Of a stretch of DNA of 64,000 nt, positions 48,743 to 58,199 are shown piece by piece. The number at the start of each line of letters is the position of its first letter. Position 1 is the stretch's first letter. The stretch is from Shinella sp. CPCC 101442. Its GTDB lineage: Bacteria > Pseudomonadota > Alphaproteobacteria > Rhizobiales > Rhizobiaceae. The stretch covers positions 597,741 through 661,740 of the forward strand of contig NZ_JALIQS010000004.1 in the NCBI RefSeq assembly GCF_024704725.1, read 5' to 3'. The position numbers and the translations under genes were made by a program. The notes beneath the pieces were generated by a model. It saw nothing but the letters and a program-made list of their open reading frames with translations, was not told the DNA's origin and searched no databases.

Positions 48743-50104
48743 ATGAGGACCATCGCCGTCGTCGATATCGGCAAGACGAACGCCAAGGTCGTGTTGGTCG
48801 ATGCCGAGAGCTTTCGCGAGGTCGCCGCCCGCACCATGCCGAACGGCGTGGTCAATGCCGCGCCCTATCCGCATTTCGACACCGAAAAGCTCTGGGCCTT
48901 CATCGTCGAAAGCCTTGCCGCGTTGAACCGCGAACGCCCCATCGACGCCATTTCCGTCACCACCCACGGCGCCACCGTCGCCCTGGTCGGGGGAGACGGC
49001 GCACTGGTGCTTCCGGTGCTCGACTACGAACATGATGGCCCGCAGGAGCTTGCGGACGCCTATCGCACTGTCCGCCCGCCCTTTGCCGAGAGCGGCACGC
49101 CGATCATGCCGGTGGGCCTCAATGCCGGCCTGCAGATCTATTGGCAGTCGAAACGTTTCCCCGAGGCCTTCGCCAAGGTCCGTCATATCCTGATGTATGC
49201 GCAATATTGGTCCTTCCGTCTGAGCGGCGTCGCCGCCAGCGAAGTGACCTCGCTCGGCTGCCACGCCGACCTCTGGGAGCCGCGAAACGGCGGCTTCTCC
49301 AGCCTTGTGAGAGGTCAGGCATGGACAGGGTTGATGCCGCCGGTGCGCAAGGCGGGCGATGTGCTCGGCACGATCCGTCCGGAGGTCGCGGCTGCGACGG
49401 GGCTTGGTCCTGCGGTGCGCGTCCATTGCGGCATCCACGATTCCAACGCCTCGCTGCTGCCCTATGTGCTGACGCGCGAAGCGCCCTACGCTGTCGTCTC
49501 GACCGGCACATGGGTCGTCGTCATGGCGATCGGCGCGCGGCCGGTCGAACTGGATGAGGCCCGCGACACGCTGATCAACGTCAATGCGCTCGGCGATCCC
49601 GTACCGTCGTCCCGTTTCATGGGCGGTCGCGCCTTTTCGACGCTGGGCGGCAAATCCGGCGCGCTTCCGGCGGAGGCCATTGCGGACGTGCTGGAGCGTG
49701 GTGCCATGCTGTTGCCGTCCATGCCCGAAGGGTCCGGTCCGTTCCCTGGCCGGAAAGCCCGCTGGACGGTTTCGCGCGAGAAACTCGGGGACGACGAGGC
49801 ACAGGCCGTCATCGCTTTCCATCTCGCTCTCATGACATCCACTTGCCTCGATCTCATCGGAGCGGAGGGGCCTGTCATCGTCGAGGGGCCGTTTGCGGCG
49901 AACCGCGCGTTCCTGATGATGCTGAAGGCGACGACAGGCCGGACCGTTCTGGCTGGCGGCAGCGCGACCGGCACGAGCATCGGGGCCGCATGCCTTGCAG
50001 CCGGCCGGGCGCCGGAGCCGGCACTGGTTACGATTGCGCAAGATCTGCCGCCGGAGGCCGCGGACTATGCAGCGCGCTGGCGCGTGCTTGCCGACAAAGG
50101 ATGA
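48743..50104 (+). CDS. rhaK: Rhamnulokinase (FGGY family carbohydrate kinase)
   Basis: Phosphorylates L-rhamnulose. The 453 aa product has the ATP-binding VDIGKTNAKVVLVD (about 7-20), the substrate region LGCHADLWEP, VHCGIHDSNASLLPYVL, the FGGY-type VVSTGTWVVVMA, and a GGSATGTSIGAACLA second half. It replaces the E. coli-type RhaB, as known for rhizobia, where RhaK is also required for transport activity of the ABC system. Last gene of rhaRSTPQUK. Confidence 0.93.
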   Translation: MRTIAVVDIGKTNAKVVLVDAESFREVAARTMPNGVVNAAPYPHFDTEKLWAFIVESLAALNRERPIDAISVTTHGATVALVGGDGALVLPVLDYEHDGPQELADAYRTVRPPFAESGTPIMPVGLNAGLQIYWQSKRFPEAFAKVRHILMYAQYWSFRLSGVAASEVTSLGCHADLWEPRNGGFSSLVRGQAWTGLMPPVRKAGDVLGTIRPEVAAATGLGPAVRVHCGIHDSNASLLPYVLTREAPYAVVSTGTWVVVMAIGARPVELDEARDTLINVNALGDPVPSSRFMGGRAFSTLGGKSGALPAEAIADVLERGAMLLPSMPEGSGPFPGRKARWTVSREKLGDDEAQAVIAFHLALMTSTCLDLIGAEGPVIVEGPFAANRAFLMMLKATTGRTVLAGGSATGTSIGAACLAAGRAPEPALVTIAQDLPPEAADYAARWRVLADKG

Positions 50105-50122
50105 TCCCGGTCGCTGGCGGGG

Positions 50123-50236
50123 TTAGAAAACCCGAGCCTTGGCCGGGGTGCGGCCGGCGTCGATATCGAGAAGAAGATAGACGGCGGCGAGCGTTGCCGC
50201 TGCAATCACCGTAGCACCCAGTCCCAGAACAATCAT
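50123..50236 (-). CDS. Candidate 37-residue membrane peptide
   Basis: On the minus strand, ATG 50236 opens a 37 aa frame with one transmembrane helix (about 2-23: IVLGLGATVIAAATLAAVYLLL) and a basic end (DAGRTPAKARVF). AGGGGGA lies eight bases upstream, a strong ribosome binding site. Convergent with rhaK, with 18 bp between stops. No known family; the combination of site, helix and normal codon use makes it likelier real than chance. Confidence 0.5.
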   Translation of the reverse strand: MIVLGLGATVIAAATLAAVYLLLDIDAGRTPAKARVF

Positions 50237-50650
50237 TGTCCGTTCCCCCTGACATCATTGTCAGTACATGGGGGCACCCTACGCGCGCGAGCTTGCGTGT
50301 AGCTGACGTTACGGTTGTTCGTTTAATTTTAGCGAACTCAGAAGCAAGCCATAAACTATTAACCTTCAGGCAAGGAATTAACCATAAACATTGCTCTACA
50401 CGTCGGAATGGGAAATTCGCCATTTCTCACCCAGGCATGATGCCGACCCGCCGTACCGGATCAGAGCCGGTATTCGAGTTTCACAGAATTTGATCATGGA
50501 TCGACAGGGTGGCCGCGTCCGCGCCGGATTTCCGGCAGTGTACCGCGCCCTGAGAGCACGGCTTGGATCGCCAAGCTCTCCTCCATGTGAAAATTCGGTC
50601 GGTTCGCCCCTTTGGGCCGCACCGGGCATTGTTGGTTTGGGAGCATACTG
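50237..50650 (+). promoter_or_regulatory. Promoter and leader region of the chemotaxis operon
   Basis: About 410 bases. The first part (50300-50400) is AT-rich and the likely promoter (GTTTAATTTTAGCG...CCATAAACTATTAACC). Further down are two hairpins: GCCGG/CCGGC at 50523-50536 and GCTTGG/CCAAGC at 50561-50576 with flanking GAGA/TCTC. They would lie in the 5' leader of icpA. Other open frames here have no support. Confidence 0.45.
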
Positions 50651-52258
50651 GTGCAGGAAATGCCGGCAGAAAACGCTCGAACGGGACAGGCAGCCAGCCT
50701 GCGCGACCGTTTGCGCTTTGCCGGCGTCGAAGCCAGCCAGGGTGAAACGCTCCGCCGCCACCGCCAGACGCTCGAACGGCATGTCGAAACGGCCCTTCGC
50801 GATCTCTTCCAGCGTTTCCAGACCTTTCCCGATGCTGCCCGCCATTTTCAGAGCGAGCGCCAGATCGACCGCCTGCACGACCTCCAGAGCTCCCACTGGA
50901 GTGTTTTGACCGACGCGCGGTTCGACGGCCTCTATGCCGAGCGGGTCAAGATCCTCTCCGACAGCGAAAGCCAGATGGGCCTCGACCCACGCTGGCGCAT
51001 TGCCGGCCATTCGGTCGTTCTCGAAACGGTCGTCTCCGGCCTCATCGAGGAATACTGGCCGAAATCCATCCTGCCCGGCGCCGGCAAGGCCCGCCGCAAG
51101 GAACTGACCGAGCTCGTTTCCGCCTTCATCCGCACCGCCATGGTGGATGCGGAAATCGGTGTCTCGCTGCGCTTCAACGAGCTGCGCCACGCCCACGGCC
51201 GGGCGCTCGCCGAGCAGCGCCGCGAGGATCGCGCCGAACTCGATCGCGTTTTTGGCGAGACGATCCGCAGCCTTTCCGAGCTTGATTTCTCTGTCCGCGT
51301 TTCCGGCGAGATGCCCGAGGCGTGGCGCGACATGGCCGACACGCTGAACGGCGCGCTGGATGAAATCCAGAAGCATCTCGCGTCTGCCGCCGACCGTGCG
51401 AACGAAAGCGACCGCCTCGTCGGTACGCTTGCATCGGGTGCAGGTGCGCTTTCTGCCCGCTCCGCCGAGCAGTCGGCAAGCCTCATTGAAACCGCCAATG
51501 CTTTGGGCGCCATCGTCGGGCGCGTGCGCCAGACGCTCGACGAGACGCGCAAGGCCCAGACGGCGGCGCTCGCGACGCAGGATTCGGTGACCCGGAGCGG
51601 CAACATCGTCGGCGAAGCCATGTCGGCGATGGCCGATATCGAGGCGTCGGCAGAAAAGATCGGCCAGATCATCGGCGTGATCGACGAGATCGCCTTCCAG
51701 ACCAACCTTCTGGCGCTCAATGCCGGCATCGAGGCGGCGCGTGCCGGCGACAGCGGTCGCGGCTTTGCGGTCGTCGCGCAGGAAGTGCGGGCCCTTGCCC
51801 AGCGCTCCGCCGATGCGGCGCGCGAGATCAAGCAGCTCGTCACCAGCACCAAGTCGCAGGTCGAGACCGGCGTCGAGCACGTCCATCGCACGCAGGATGC
51901 CATCGGCAACATCGTGCGCCAGGTCGAGGGTATCAACGACGCCATCACCGGCATCGTGCGCGAAAGCGCCGTCGATGCCGAAGGCCTGGATGGCGTCACC
52001 GCCGATATCGGCCGCACCGGCCGCGCGCTCGAAGCGGATGCTTCCGATGCGAACCGCATCGGCGCGTCGGGCCAGGACCTCCATACGGTCATCCTGGAAC
52101 TCGGCCGCACGATCCGGGAATTCCGTGTTTCGGCGCAGCGCGACGTTCGCCCGGTCCGCGCCGCCCCGGTGGCGCCGCGCGCCGCCGGGGAGCCTGTGGC
52201 GGCCGACGCCTCTCCCCTCGATTTCCTGACGGCGCGTGCCGCCGGCTTTGGAGGTTGA
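50651..52258 (+). CDS. icpA: Cytoplasmic methyl-accepting chemotaxis protein, globin-coupled (IcpA/McpE type)
   Basis: First gene of the che operon; 535 aa, soluble. The N-terminal 180 residues have the protoglobin sensor fold ([64 protein letters not shown]), then a linker, then the signalling domain with the hairpin tip [48 protein letters not shown]. The position that carries the haem-ligand His in HemAT-type sensors holds Glu (about 106) here. Start: GTG 50651 with GGGAG seven bases upstream; ATG 50660 is possible but lacks room. The C-terminus lacks a clear CheR pentapeptide. Confidence 0.9.
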   Translation: MQEMPAENARTGQAASLRDRLRFAGVEASQGETLRRHRQTLERHVETALRDLFQRFQTFPDAARHFQSERQIDRLHDLQSSHWSVLTDARFDGLYAERVKILSDSESQMGLDPRWRIAGHSVVLETVVSGLIEEYWPKSILPGAGKARRKELTELVSAFIRTAMVDAEIGVSLRFNELRHAHGRALAEQRREDRAELDRVFGETIRSLSELDFSVRVSGEMPEAWRDMADTLNGALDEIQKHLASAADRANESDRLVGTLASGAGALSARSAEQSASLIETANALGAIVGRVRQTLDETRKAQTAALATQDSVTRSGNIVGEAMSAMADIEASAEKIGQIIGVIDEIAFQTNLLALNAGIEAARAGDSGRGFAVVAQEVRALAQRSADAAREIKQLVTSTKSQVETGVEHVHRTQDAIGNIVRQVEGINDAITGIVRESAVDAEGLDGVTADIGRTGRALEADASDANRIGASGQDLHTVILELGRTIREFRVSAQRDVRPVRAAPVAPRAAGEPVAADASPLDFLTARAAGFGG

Positions 52259-52259
52259 G

Positions 52260-52418
52260 ATGGAAAAGCAGCAACCCAGACACTGGTTCTCGACGGCGCG
52301 CAGCCAGATTTCGGAAGAAGGCCTGCCGCCCGCGCCGAACGGTGGAACGATGACCTCAGACAGACGCAGCCCCAGAAACTGGCTCACGAGTCACTGGCTC
52401 ACACAAGGAACCCGGTAA
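52260..52418 (+). CDS. Candidate 52-residue protein between icpA and cheS
   Basis: ATG 52260 stands one base after the icpA stop and has GGAGG five bases upstream, lying within the icpA end; its TAA overlaps the cheS ATG (TAATG). The 52 aa product is polar with four Trp (RHWFSTARSQISEEG; SPRNWLTSHWLTQGTR), no membrane segment, and no family I know. Such spacing on both sides is the hallmark of a translated, coupled operon gene. The GC content at third codon positions is somewhat below the neighbours, leaving room for doubt; it might be only a spacer. Confidence 0.5.
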   Translation: MEKQQPRHWFSTARSQISEEGLPPAPNGGTMTSDRRSPRNWLTSHWLTQGTR

Positions 52419-52717
52419 TGGCGAGCAAGAAAGCCGCTCAGAAAAGTTTAAGCCTTGCCCCCGTCCTCGATCTCAACGAGGCGACGGCGCTGCACAAGCA
52501 GCTCATGGGTCTCAAGGGCAATCCGCTCGTCATCGACGCCTCGGCGGTCGAGCGGGTCGGCGCGCTCTGTGCCCAGGTCCTGATGGCCGGCGCCAAGAGC
52601 TGGGAGGAGGACAGGCAGTCCTTCACCTTCGGCAAGGTCTCCGATCCTTTCATGAAGACAATGCAACTTATCGGCGTGAACATTGATCACTTGCTGGCAC
52701 AGGAGATTCGGCAATGA
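52418..52717 (+). CDS. cheS: Chemotaxis protein CheS (STAS domain)
   Basis: A 99 aa single STAS domain: LSLAPVLDLNEATALHKQLMGLKGNPLVIDASAVERVGALCAQVLMAGAKSWEED. It stands immediately ahead of cheY1, the place of cheS in S. meliloti, where CheS binds CheA and speeds removal of phosphate from CheY1, the phosphate sink. Its stop overlaps the cheY1 start by 4 bp (ATGA), implying equal synthesis. AAGGA precedes ATG 52418. Confidence 0.88.
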   Translation: MASKKAAQKSLSLAPVLDLNEATALHKQLMGLKGNPLVIDASAVERVGALCAQVLMAGAKSWEEDRQSFTFGKVSDPFMKTMQLIGVNIDHLLAQEIRQ

Positions 52718-53079
52718 AGAAAAAAGTTTTGACCGTGGATGATTCTCGGACGATCCGGAACATGCTTCTCGTGACCCTCAACAATGCGGGCTTCGAGACC
52801 ATTCAGGCGGAAGACGGCGTCGAGGGCCTCGAAGTTCTCGAGAACGCCAATCCCGACGTCATCGTCACCGACATCAACATGCCGCGCCTCGACGGCTTCG
52901 GCTTCATCGAAGGCGTGCGCCGCAACGAGAAGTTCCGGGCGATCCCGATCCTCGTTCTGACCACCGAGAGCGATGCCGAAAAGAAGAACCGCGCCCGTCA
53001 GGCCGGTGCGACGGGCTGGATCGTAAAACCCTTCGACCCGACCAAGCTGATCGACGCAATCGAGCGCGTTACCGCCTAA
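52714..53079 (+). CDS. cheY1: Chemotaxis response regulator CheY1
   Basis: A 121 aa stand-alone receiver. Acid pocket Asp9/Asp10, phospho-acceptor Asp53 (VTDINMPRLDG), Thr83 (LVLTTESD) and Lys105 (IVKPFDP) are all present. In S. meliloti CheY1 acts as a phosphate sink for CheY2; the position after cheS supports the same role. Overlaps cheS and precedes cheA by 23 bp. Confidence 0.94.
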   Translation: MKKKVLTVDDSRTIRNMLLVTLNNAGFETIQAEDGVEGLEVLENANPDVIVTDINMPRLDGFGFIEGVRRNEKFRAIPILVLTTESDAEKKNRARQAGATGWIVKPFDPTKLIDAIERVTA

Positions 53080-53102
53080 TCCCTCAGCCAGGATTACTCC
53101 CG

Positions 53103-55385
53103 ATGGATATGAACGAAATCAAAGAGATCTTTTTCCAGGAATGCGAGGAGCAGCTCGCCGAACTGGAATCCGGTCTCTTGAAGCTGAATGACGGGGATCG
53201 CGACCCGGAAACGGTCAACGCCGTGTTTCGTGCCGTCCACTCGATCAAGGGCGGCGCCGGTGCTTTCGGCCTCGACGACCTCGTCTCCTTCGCCCACGTG
53301 TTCGAGACGACACTGGATTGCGTTCGATCCAACAAGCTGGAGCCGACCCAGGATGTCCTGAAGGTCATGCTGAAGTCCGCCGACGTTCTGGCGGACCTGA
53401 CAAATGCGGCCCGCGACGGCGGAAGCGTCGACGAGGCCCGCAGCCGCACCCTGATCCGCGAACTCGAAGCGCTGGCGAACGGCGAAACGCCGGCCGCTGC
53501 CGAAGCGCCCGCGGCAAAACCTGCTGCCGCTGCTCCCAAGGCGGCCGCACCCGCGCCGGTCGTGGAAAAGCCCGTGGTCAACGACGAAGGGTTCCAGCCG
53601 ATCCCCTTCTCCTTCGGCGATTTCGACGACGAGCCGGCCGGCCACTATGTGCCGACCGTTCAGGTCGTCTTCAAGCCGAAGAAAGACCTCTACGCCAAGG
53701 GCAACGAAGCGGTTCTCCTGCTGCGCGACGTTTCCCGCCTCGGCGATATGAGCGTCTACTGCGACATGGACAGCCTGCCGACGCTCGACAAGATGAACCC
53801 GGAGGAAGCCTATTTCTCCTGGAAGATCTCGGTCACCAGCGAAAAGGGCGAGGACGGCGTTCGCTCCGTCTTCGAATTCGCCGAGTGGGATTGTGATCTC
53901 GATATCAATACGATCGAGGAAGACGTCGTCGGTGAGGTGACGGAAGACGAAGAGCAGCCGATGCAGCCGGTGCCTTTCGACCTGTCGATGCTCGACGAGG
54001 GTGGTTCTGCCGGCAATGACGAGCCGGCCGTTATGGAAAGCGACGCGGCCGCTGCCGTTGCCGCCGCCGAAACCGCCACCAAGGTCGCGCAGGCGGCAAG
54101 CCGGGCTGCCGACAACAAGGCCGCATCCGCTGCCGCGTCGGCCGCGAGCGCCGCCCAGGCCAACCAGGCCGCTGCCGCCGGCCAGACGATCCGCGTCGAT
54201 CTCGATCGCGTCGACCGCCTCATCAACCTCGTCGGCGAACTCGTGATCAACCAGGCGATGCTCTCGCAGAGTGTCGTGGAGAACGACGCCAACGGCACGT
54301 CCTCGATCAATATGGGTCTCGAAGAGCTGCAGCAGCTCACCCGCGAGATCCAGGATTCGGTGATGGCCATCCGCGCGCAGCCGGTCAAGCCGGTGTTCCA
54401 GCGCATGGCCCGCACCGTCCGTGAAATCGCCGACATCACCGGCAAATCGGTCCGCCTCATCACCGAGGGCGAGAACACCGAAGTCGACAAGACCGTCATC
54501 GACAAGCTCGCCGAGCCGTTGACGCACATGATCCGCAACGCGGTCGATCACGGCCTGGAAATGCCGGAGAAGCGCGAGGCGCTCGGCAAGAACCCGGAAG
54601 GCACGGTTCGCCTCACGGCAAAGCACCGTTCGGGCCGCATCGTCATCGAGCTGGCCGACGACGGCGCCGGCATCAACCGCGAGAAGGTGCGCCAGAAGGC
54701 CATCGACAACGACCTGATCGCGGCCGATGCCAACCTGTCGGACGAGGAAATCGACAACCTGATCTTCCATGCCGGTTTCTCGACCGCCGACAAGGTCTCG
54801 GACTTGTCCGGCCGCGGCGTCGGCATGGATGTCGTCAAGCGCTCGATCCAGGCGCTCGGCGGCCGTATCTCGATCTCTTCCAAGCCCGGCCAGGGCTCCG
54901 TCTTCACCATGAGCCTGCCGCTGACGCTCGCCGTGCTCGACGGCATGGTGGTCACGGTCGCCGGCCAGACGCTCGTCGTGCCGCTGACGGCCATCGTCGA
55001 GACGCTCCAGCCGGAAGCCTCCGCCATCCATTCCTTCGGCGCGTCGCAGCGGTTGATCTCGATCCGCAACTCGTTCTGCCCGCTGGTGGATGTCGGCCGG
55101 ATCCTCAACTTCCGCGCCACGCAGGCCAATCCGATGGATGGCGTCGCCCTCCTCGTCGAATCGGAAGGCGGCGGTCAGCGCGCGCTCATGGTCGATGCGA
55201 TCCAGGGCCAGCGCCAAGTCGTCATCAAGAGCCTCGAGGCGAACTACACCCACGTGCCGGGCATCGCCGCCGCGACTATTCTCGGCGACGGGCGCGTCGC
55301 TCTCATCCTGGACGTCGATGCGGTGGTTGCCGCCTCGCGCGGCCAGTCCCTCAGACAAGACATCTCGCTTGCTGCCACCGGTTGA
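53103..55385 (+). CDS. cheA: Chemotaxis histidine kinase CheA
   Basis: The central kinase, 760 aa. P1 domain with phospho-His46 (AVFRAVHSIKGGAGAFG), an Ala/Pro-rich linker (about 120-160), a P2-like domain (VPTVQVVFKPKKDLYAKGNEAVLLLRDVSRLGDMSV), a second Ala-rich linker (about 300-360), P3 dimerisation (QTIRVDLDRVDRLINLVGELVINQAML), P4 ATPase (HMIRNAVDHGLEMPEKR; ELADDGAGINREKV; GRGVGMDVVKRSIQ) and P5 CheW-like end. Length is typical of rhizobial CheA. Confidence 0.98.
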   Translation: MDMNEIKEIFFQECEEQLAELESGLLKLNDGDRDPETVNAVFRAVHSIKGGAGAFGLDDLVSFAHVFETTLDCVRSNKLEPTQDVLKVMLKSADVLADLTNAARDGGSVDEARSRTLIRELEALANGETPAAAEAPAAKPAAAAPKAAAPAPVVEKPVVNDEGFQPIPFSFGDFDDEPAGHYVPTVQVVFKPKKDLYAKGNEAVLLLRDVSRLGDMSVYCDMDSLPTLDKMNPEEAYFSWKISVTSEKGEDGVRSVFEFAEWDCDLDINTIEEDVVGEVTEDEEQPMQPVPFDLSMLDEGGSAGNDEPAVMESDAAAAVAAAETATKVAQAASRAADNKAASAAASAASAAQANQAAAAGQTIRVDLDRVDRLINLVGELVINQAMLSQSVVENDANGTSSINMGLEELQQLTREIQDSVMAIRAQPVKPVFQRMARTVREIADITGKSVRLITEGENTEVDKTVIDKLAEPLTHMIRNAVDHGLEMPEKREALGKNPEGTVRLTAKHRSGRIVIELADDGAGINREKVRQKAIDNDLIAADANLSDEEIDNLIFHAGFSTADKVSDLSGRGVGMDVVKRSIQALGGRISISSKPGQGSVFTMSLPLTLAVLDGMVVTVAGQTLVVPLTAIVETLQPEASAIHSFGASQRLISIRNSFCPLVDVGRILNFRATQANPMDGVALLVESEGGGQRALMVDAIQGQRQVVIKSLEANYTHVPGIAAATILGDGRVALILDVDAVVAASRGQSLRQDISLAATG

Positions 55386-55391
55386 TAATCC

Positions 55392-55856
55392 ATGTCGTAC
55401 GCGGTCAACAATCTCAGTCACGGACGCGAACTGATCGCCTTCAGGGTCGGCGATCAGGAGTTCTGCGTGAACATCATGTCGGTCCGGGAAATCCGTGGCT
55501 GGACCCCCGCGACGTCGATGCCGCACGCACCGTCCTACGTGCTCGGCATCATCAATCTGCGCGGTGCCGTGCTGCCGATCGTCGACCTGTCGCTCAGGCT
55601 CGGCATGAAGCCGGCCGAACCGACGGTGCGCCACGTCATCATCGTCGCCCAGGTCGGGCCGAAGGTGGTGGGCCTGCTGGTCGACGCCGTGTCCGACATC
55701 CTGACCTTGACCGACGACAACATGCAGCCGACGCCCGACATCGCCAATGAGGCGGCAAAGGCTTACGCCCGCGGCATCCTCGCCATCGAGGGCCGCATGA
55801 TCTGCCTGATCGAACTCGATGCCCTGTTCCCGCATTCGGAAAGCGAAGCTGCATGA
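55392..55856 (+). CDS. cheW: Chemotaxis adaptor CheW
   Basis: Couples receptors to CheA. The 154 aa product is a single CheW domain: [59 protein letters not shown]. It starts 6 bp after cheA and overlaps cheR by 4 bp. Presence of cheW inside the operon matches the Sinorhizobium arrangement. Confidence 0.97.
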   Translation: MSYAVNNLSHGRELIAFRVGDQEFCVNIMSVREIRGWTPATSMPHAPSYVLGIINLRGAVLPIVDLSLRLGMKPAEPTVRHVIIVAQVGPKVVGLLVDAVSDILTLTDDNMQPTPDIANEAAKAYARGILAIEGRMICLIELDALFPHSESEAA

Positions 55857-56758
55857 CCTATTCTTCGGCCATCGATAGCAGACAGTCTCCGGACGAGTGC
55901 CTTGCCAGCGGCGAGTACCCGCTGACGCGCAAGGACCTCTCCGAGATTGCGGCCATGATCTATGCGGACGCCGGCATCTATCTCAACGAGACCAAGGCCT
56001 CGCTCGTCTATTCACGCCTGTCGAAGCATATCCGCCAGCTCGGCCTGAAGGGCTTTCGCGAATATTGCGCGCTGGTCTCCTCACCGGCAGGCGCCGGTCC
56101 GCGCAAGGAGATGTTGTCGCACCTGACGACGAATTTCACGCGCTTCTTCCGAGAGAACCATCACTTCGACCACCTGAAGAGCGATGTCCTGCCGGACCTG
56201 CTGGCCCGTGCCCGCAACGGCGGTCGCGTGCGCATCTGGTCGGCCGCCTGTTCGGACGGACAGGAGCCCTATTCGATTGCGCTCACCGTTCTCTCGATGA
56301 TGCCGAACGCCGCGGACTACGACTTCCGTATCCTGGCGACGGACATCGATCCGAAGATTCTCGCCATCGCCCGCGCGGGCGCCTATGACGCCAACGCGCT
56401 CGAAACGGTCAATCCGGCGATGCGCAAGCAGTTCTTCCGCGAAGTCGACGCCGGCGGCCGCCAGAAGTGGCAGGTCGACGACCGGGTGAAGAAGCTCATC
56501 ACCTACAACGAGCTGAACCTGATGGCCCAGTGGCCGTTCAAGGGGCCGTTCGACGTCATCTTCTGCCGCAACGTCGTCATCTATTTCGACGAGCCGACGC
56601 AGATGAAGATCTGGTCGCGCTTCGCCGGGATGCTCGGTGACAACGGCCATCTCTATATCGGCCATTCCGAGCGCGTCTCCGGCGAGGCCAAGAACCAGTT
56701 CGATAATATCGGCATCACAACCTACCGCTACACCGGCAAGCACAGGAGGAGCGCATGA
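55853..56758 (+). CDS. cheR: Chemotaxis protein methyltransferase CheR
   Basis: Methylates glutamates of chemoreceptors. The 301 aa product has the N-terminal helical domain ([37 protein letters not shown]) and the SAM-binding domain ([59 protein letters not shown]). The N-terminal extension of about 25 residues is slightly long. Overlaps cheW and cheB by 4 bp each. Confidence 0.97.
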   Translation: MTYSSAIDSRQSPDECLASGEYPLTRKDLSEIAAMIYADAGIYLNETKASLVYSRLSKHIRQLGLKGFREYCALVSSPAGAGPRKEMLSHLTTNFTRFFRENHHFDHLKSDVLPDLLARARNGGRVRIWSAACSDGQEPYSIALTVLSMMPNAADYDFRILATDIDPKILAIARAGAYDANALETVNPAMRKQFFREVDAGGRQKWQVDDRVKKLITYNELNLMAQWPFKGPFDVIFCRNVVIYFDEPTQMKIWSRFAGMLGDNGHLYIGHSERVSGEAKNQFDNIGITTYRYTGKHRRSA

Positions 56759-57810
56759 TGGCACCCGCGCGCGTACTCGTCGTCGACGATTCGCCGACCA
56801 TGCGTGGCCTGATCACGGCCGTGCTCAACGCCGACCCGGATGTGAACGTCATCGGGCAGGCCGGCGACGCCATGGAAGCCCGCAACGCGATCAAGCAGCT
56901 CAATCCTGATGTCGTGACGCTGGATATCGAGATGCCGAACATGAACGGGCTCGAGTTTCTCGACAAGATCATGAAGCTTCGGCCGATGCCGGTCATCATG
57001 GTCTCGACGCTGACCCATCGCGGCGCCGAAGCCTCGCTGATGGCGCTGGAAATCGGTGCCTTCGATTGCGTCGGCAAGCCGCAGCCGGGTGACGCCCGCC
57101 CCTTCGGCGATCTCGCCGAAAAGGTGAAGGCCGCCGCCCGTTCGCAGCGCCGGTTCCATGCGGAGCCGCCGCCGTTGGCGCCGACCTCCGCAAACGTCAA
57201 TCCTGCCGCCGTCTACAAGCCCGGCCGCCGGGTCGTGGCCATCGGTTCGTCGACGGGCGGTGTCGAGGCGCTGATCGCGGTGTTGCAGAAATTCCCGGTC
57301 AATTGCCCGCCGACGGTCATCACGCAACATATGCCGCCGACCTTCACCAAGAGTTTTGCCGACCGGCTTCACCGGCTCTGCGCGCCGGTGGTTCAGGAGG
57401 CGACGGACGGCGCGCGGCTCGAGATCGGCAAGATCTATCTGGCGCCGGGCGGCGACCGCCATCTCCAGATCGCCAATCCGCATGCGCCTTGCTGCCGGTT
57501 GGTCGAACGCGATCCGGTCAACGGGCATCGTCCTTCGGTGGATGTGCTCTTCGATTCGGTGGCCGAGCTTGCCGGCCGCAACGCCGTCGGCGTCATCCTG
57601 ACCGGCATGGGCCGGGACGGGGCGAGCGGCCTTCTGAAAATGCGCCATGCAGGGGCACGGACCATCGGTCAGAACGAAAAAACCTGCGTCGTCTATGGAA
57701 TGCCGAGAGTGGCTTTCGAATTGGGTGCAGTCGAACACCAGTTTCCGCTTTCCTCCATCGGGGAGGAAATCTTGAAGATCACTGCGGCCCGCAGAGAAGG
57801 GAGCGAATAA
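56755..57810 (+). CDS. cheB: Chemotaxis glutamate methylesterase CheB
   Basis: Removes methyl groups from receptors after phosphorylation by CheA. The 351 aa product has a receiver (Asp11/12, Asp57 in [12 protein letters not shown], Lys in CVGKPQPG) and the esterase domain with the triad in [11 protein letters not shown] (Ser, about 165), [13 protein letters not shown] (His, about 192) and [13 protein letters not shown] (Asp, about 288). ATG 56755 and 56758 are both possible. Its stop overlaps the cheY2 start (TAATG). Confidence 0.97.
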   Translation: MMAPARVLVVDDSPTMRGLITAVLNADPDVNVIGQAGDAMEARNAIKQLNPDVVTLDIEMPNMNGLEFLDKIMKLRPMPVIMVSTLTHRGAEASLMALEIGAFDCVGKPQPGDARPFGDLAEKVKAAARSQRRFHAEPPPLAPTSANVNPAAVYKPGRRVVAIGSSTGGVEALIAVLQKFPVNCPPTVITQHMPPTFTKSFADRLHRLCAPVVQEATDGARLEIGKIYLAPGGDRHLQIANPHAPCCRLVERDPVNGHRPSVDVLFDSVAELAGRNAVGVILTGMGRDGASGLLKMRHAGARTIGQNEKTCVVYGMPRVAFELGAVEHQFPLSSIGEEILKITAARREGSE

Positions 57811-58199
57811 TGTCTATCGCTGAAAAAATTAAAGTCCTCATCGTCGATGATCAGGTGACCAGTCGCCTGCTTTTGGGTGATGCCCTCCAGCAGCTTGGCT
57901 TCAAGCAGATCACGGCGGCCGGCGATGGTGCGCAGGGCATGGCTATCATGGCCCAACAGCCCCACCACCTCGTCATCTCCGACTTCAACATGCCCAAGAT
58001 GGACGGGATCGAATTCCTCCAGGCGGTGCGGTCGAACCCCACCACCAAGAAGGCGGCCTTCATCATTCTGACCGCGCAGGGCGACCGCGCGCTGGTTCAG
58101 AAGGCGGCGGCGCTCGGTGCGAACAATGTTCTCGCCAAGCCGTTTACCATCGAAAAGATGAAGGCAGCCATCGAAGCCGTGTTCGGGGCATTGAAATGA
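57810..58199 (+). CDS. cheY2: Chemotaxis response regulator CheY2
   Basis: The main motor-binding regulator in the two-CheY system; 129 aa. Asp13/14, phospho-acceptor Asp58 ([12 protein letters not shown]), Thr88 (IILTAQGD) and Lys110 (VLAKPFT) are present. In S. meliloti CheY2-P slows the flagellar motor rather than reversing it. Starts on the last base of cheB and overlaps cheD by 4 bp. Confidence 0.95.
   Translation: MSIAEKIKVLIVDDQVTSRLLLGDALQQLGFKQITAAGDGAQGMAIMAQQPHHLVISDFNMPKMDGIEFLQAVRSNPTTKKAAFIILTAQGDRALVQKAAALGANNVLAKPFTIEKMKAAIEAVFGALK

Noticed and set aside
53094-55835. 913-codon frame antisense to cheA and cheW
   Set aside because: Antisense shadow; cheA and cheW are unmistakable.
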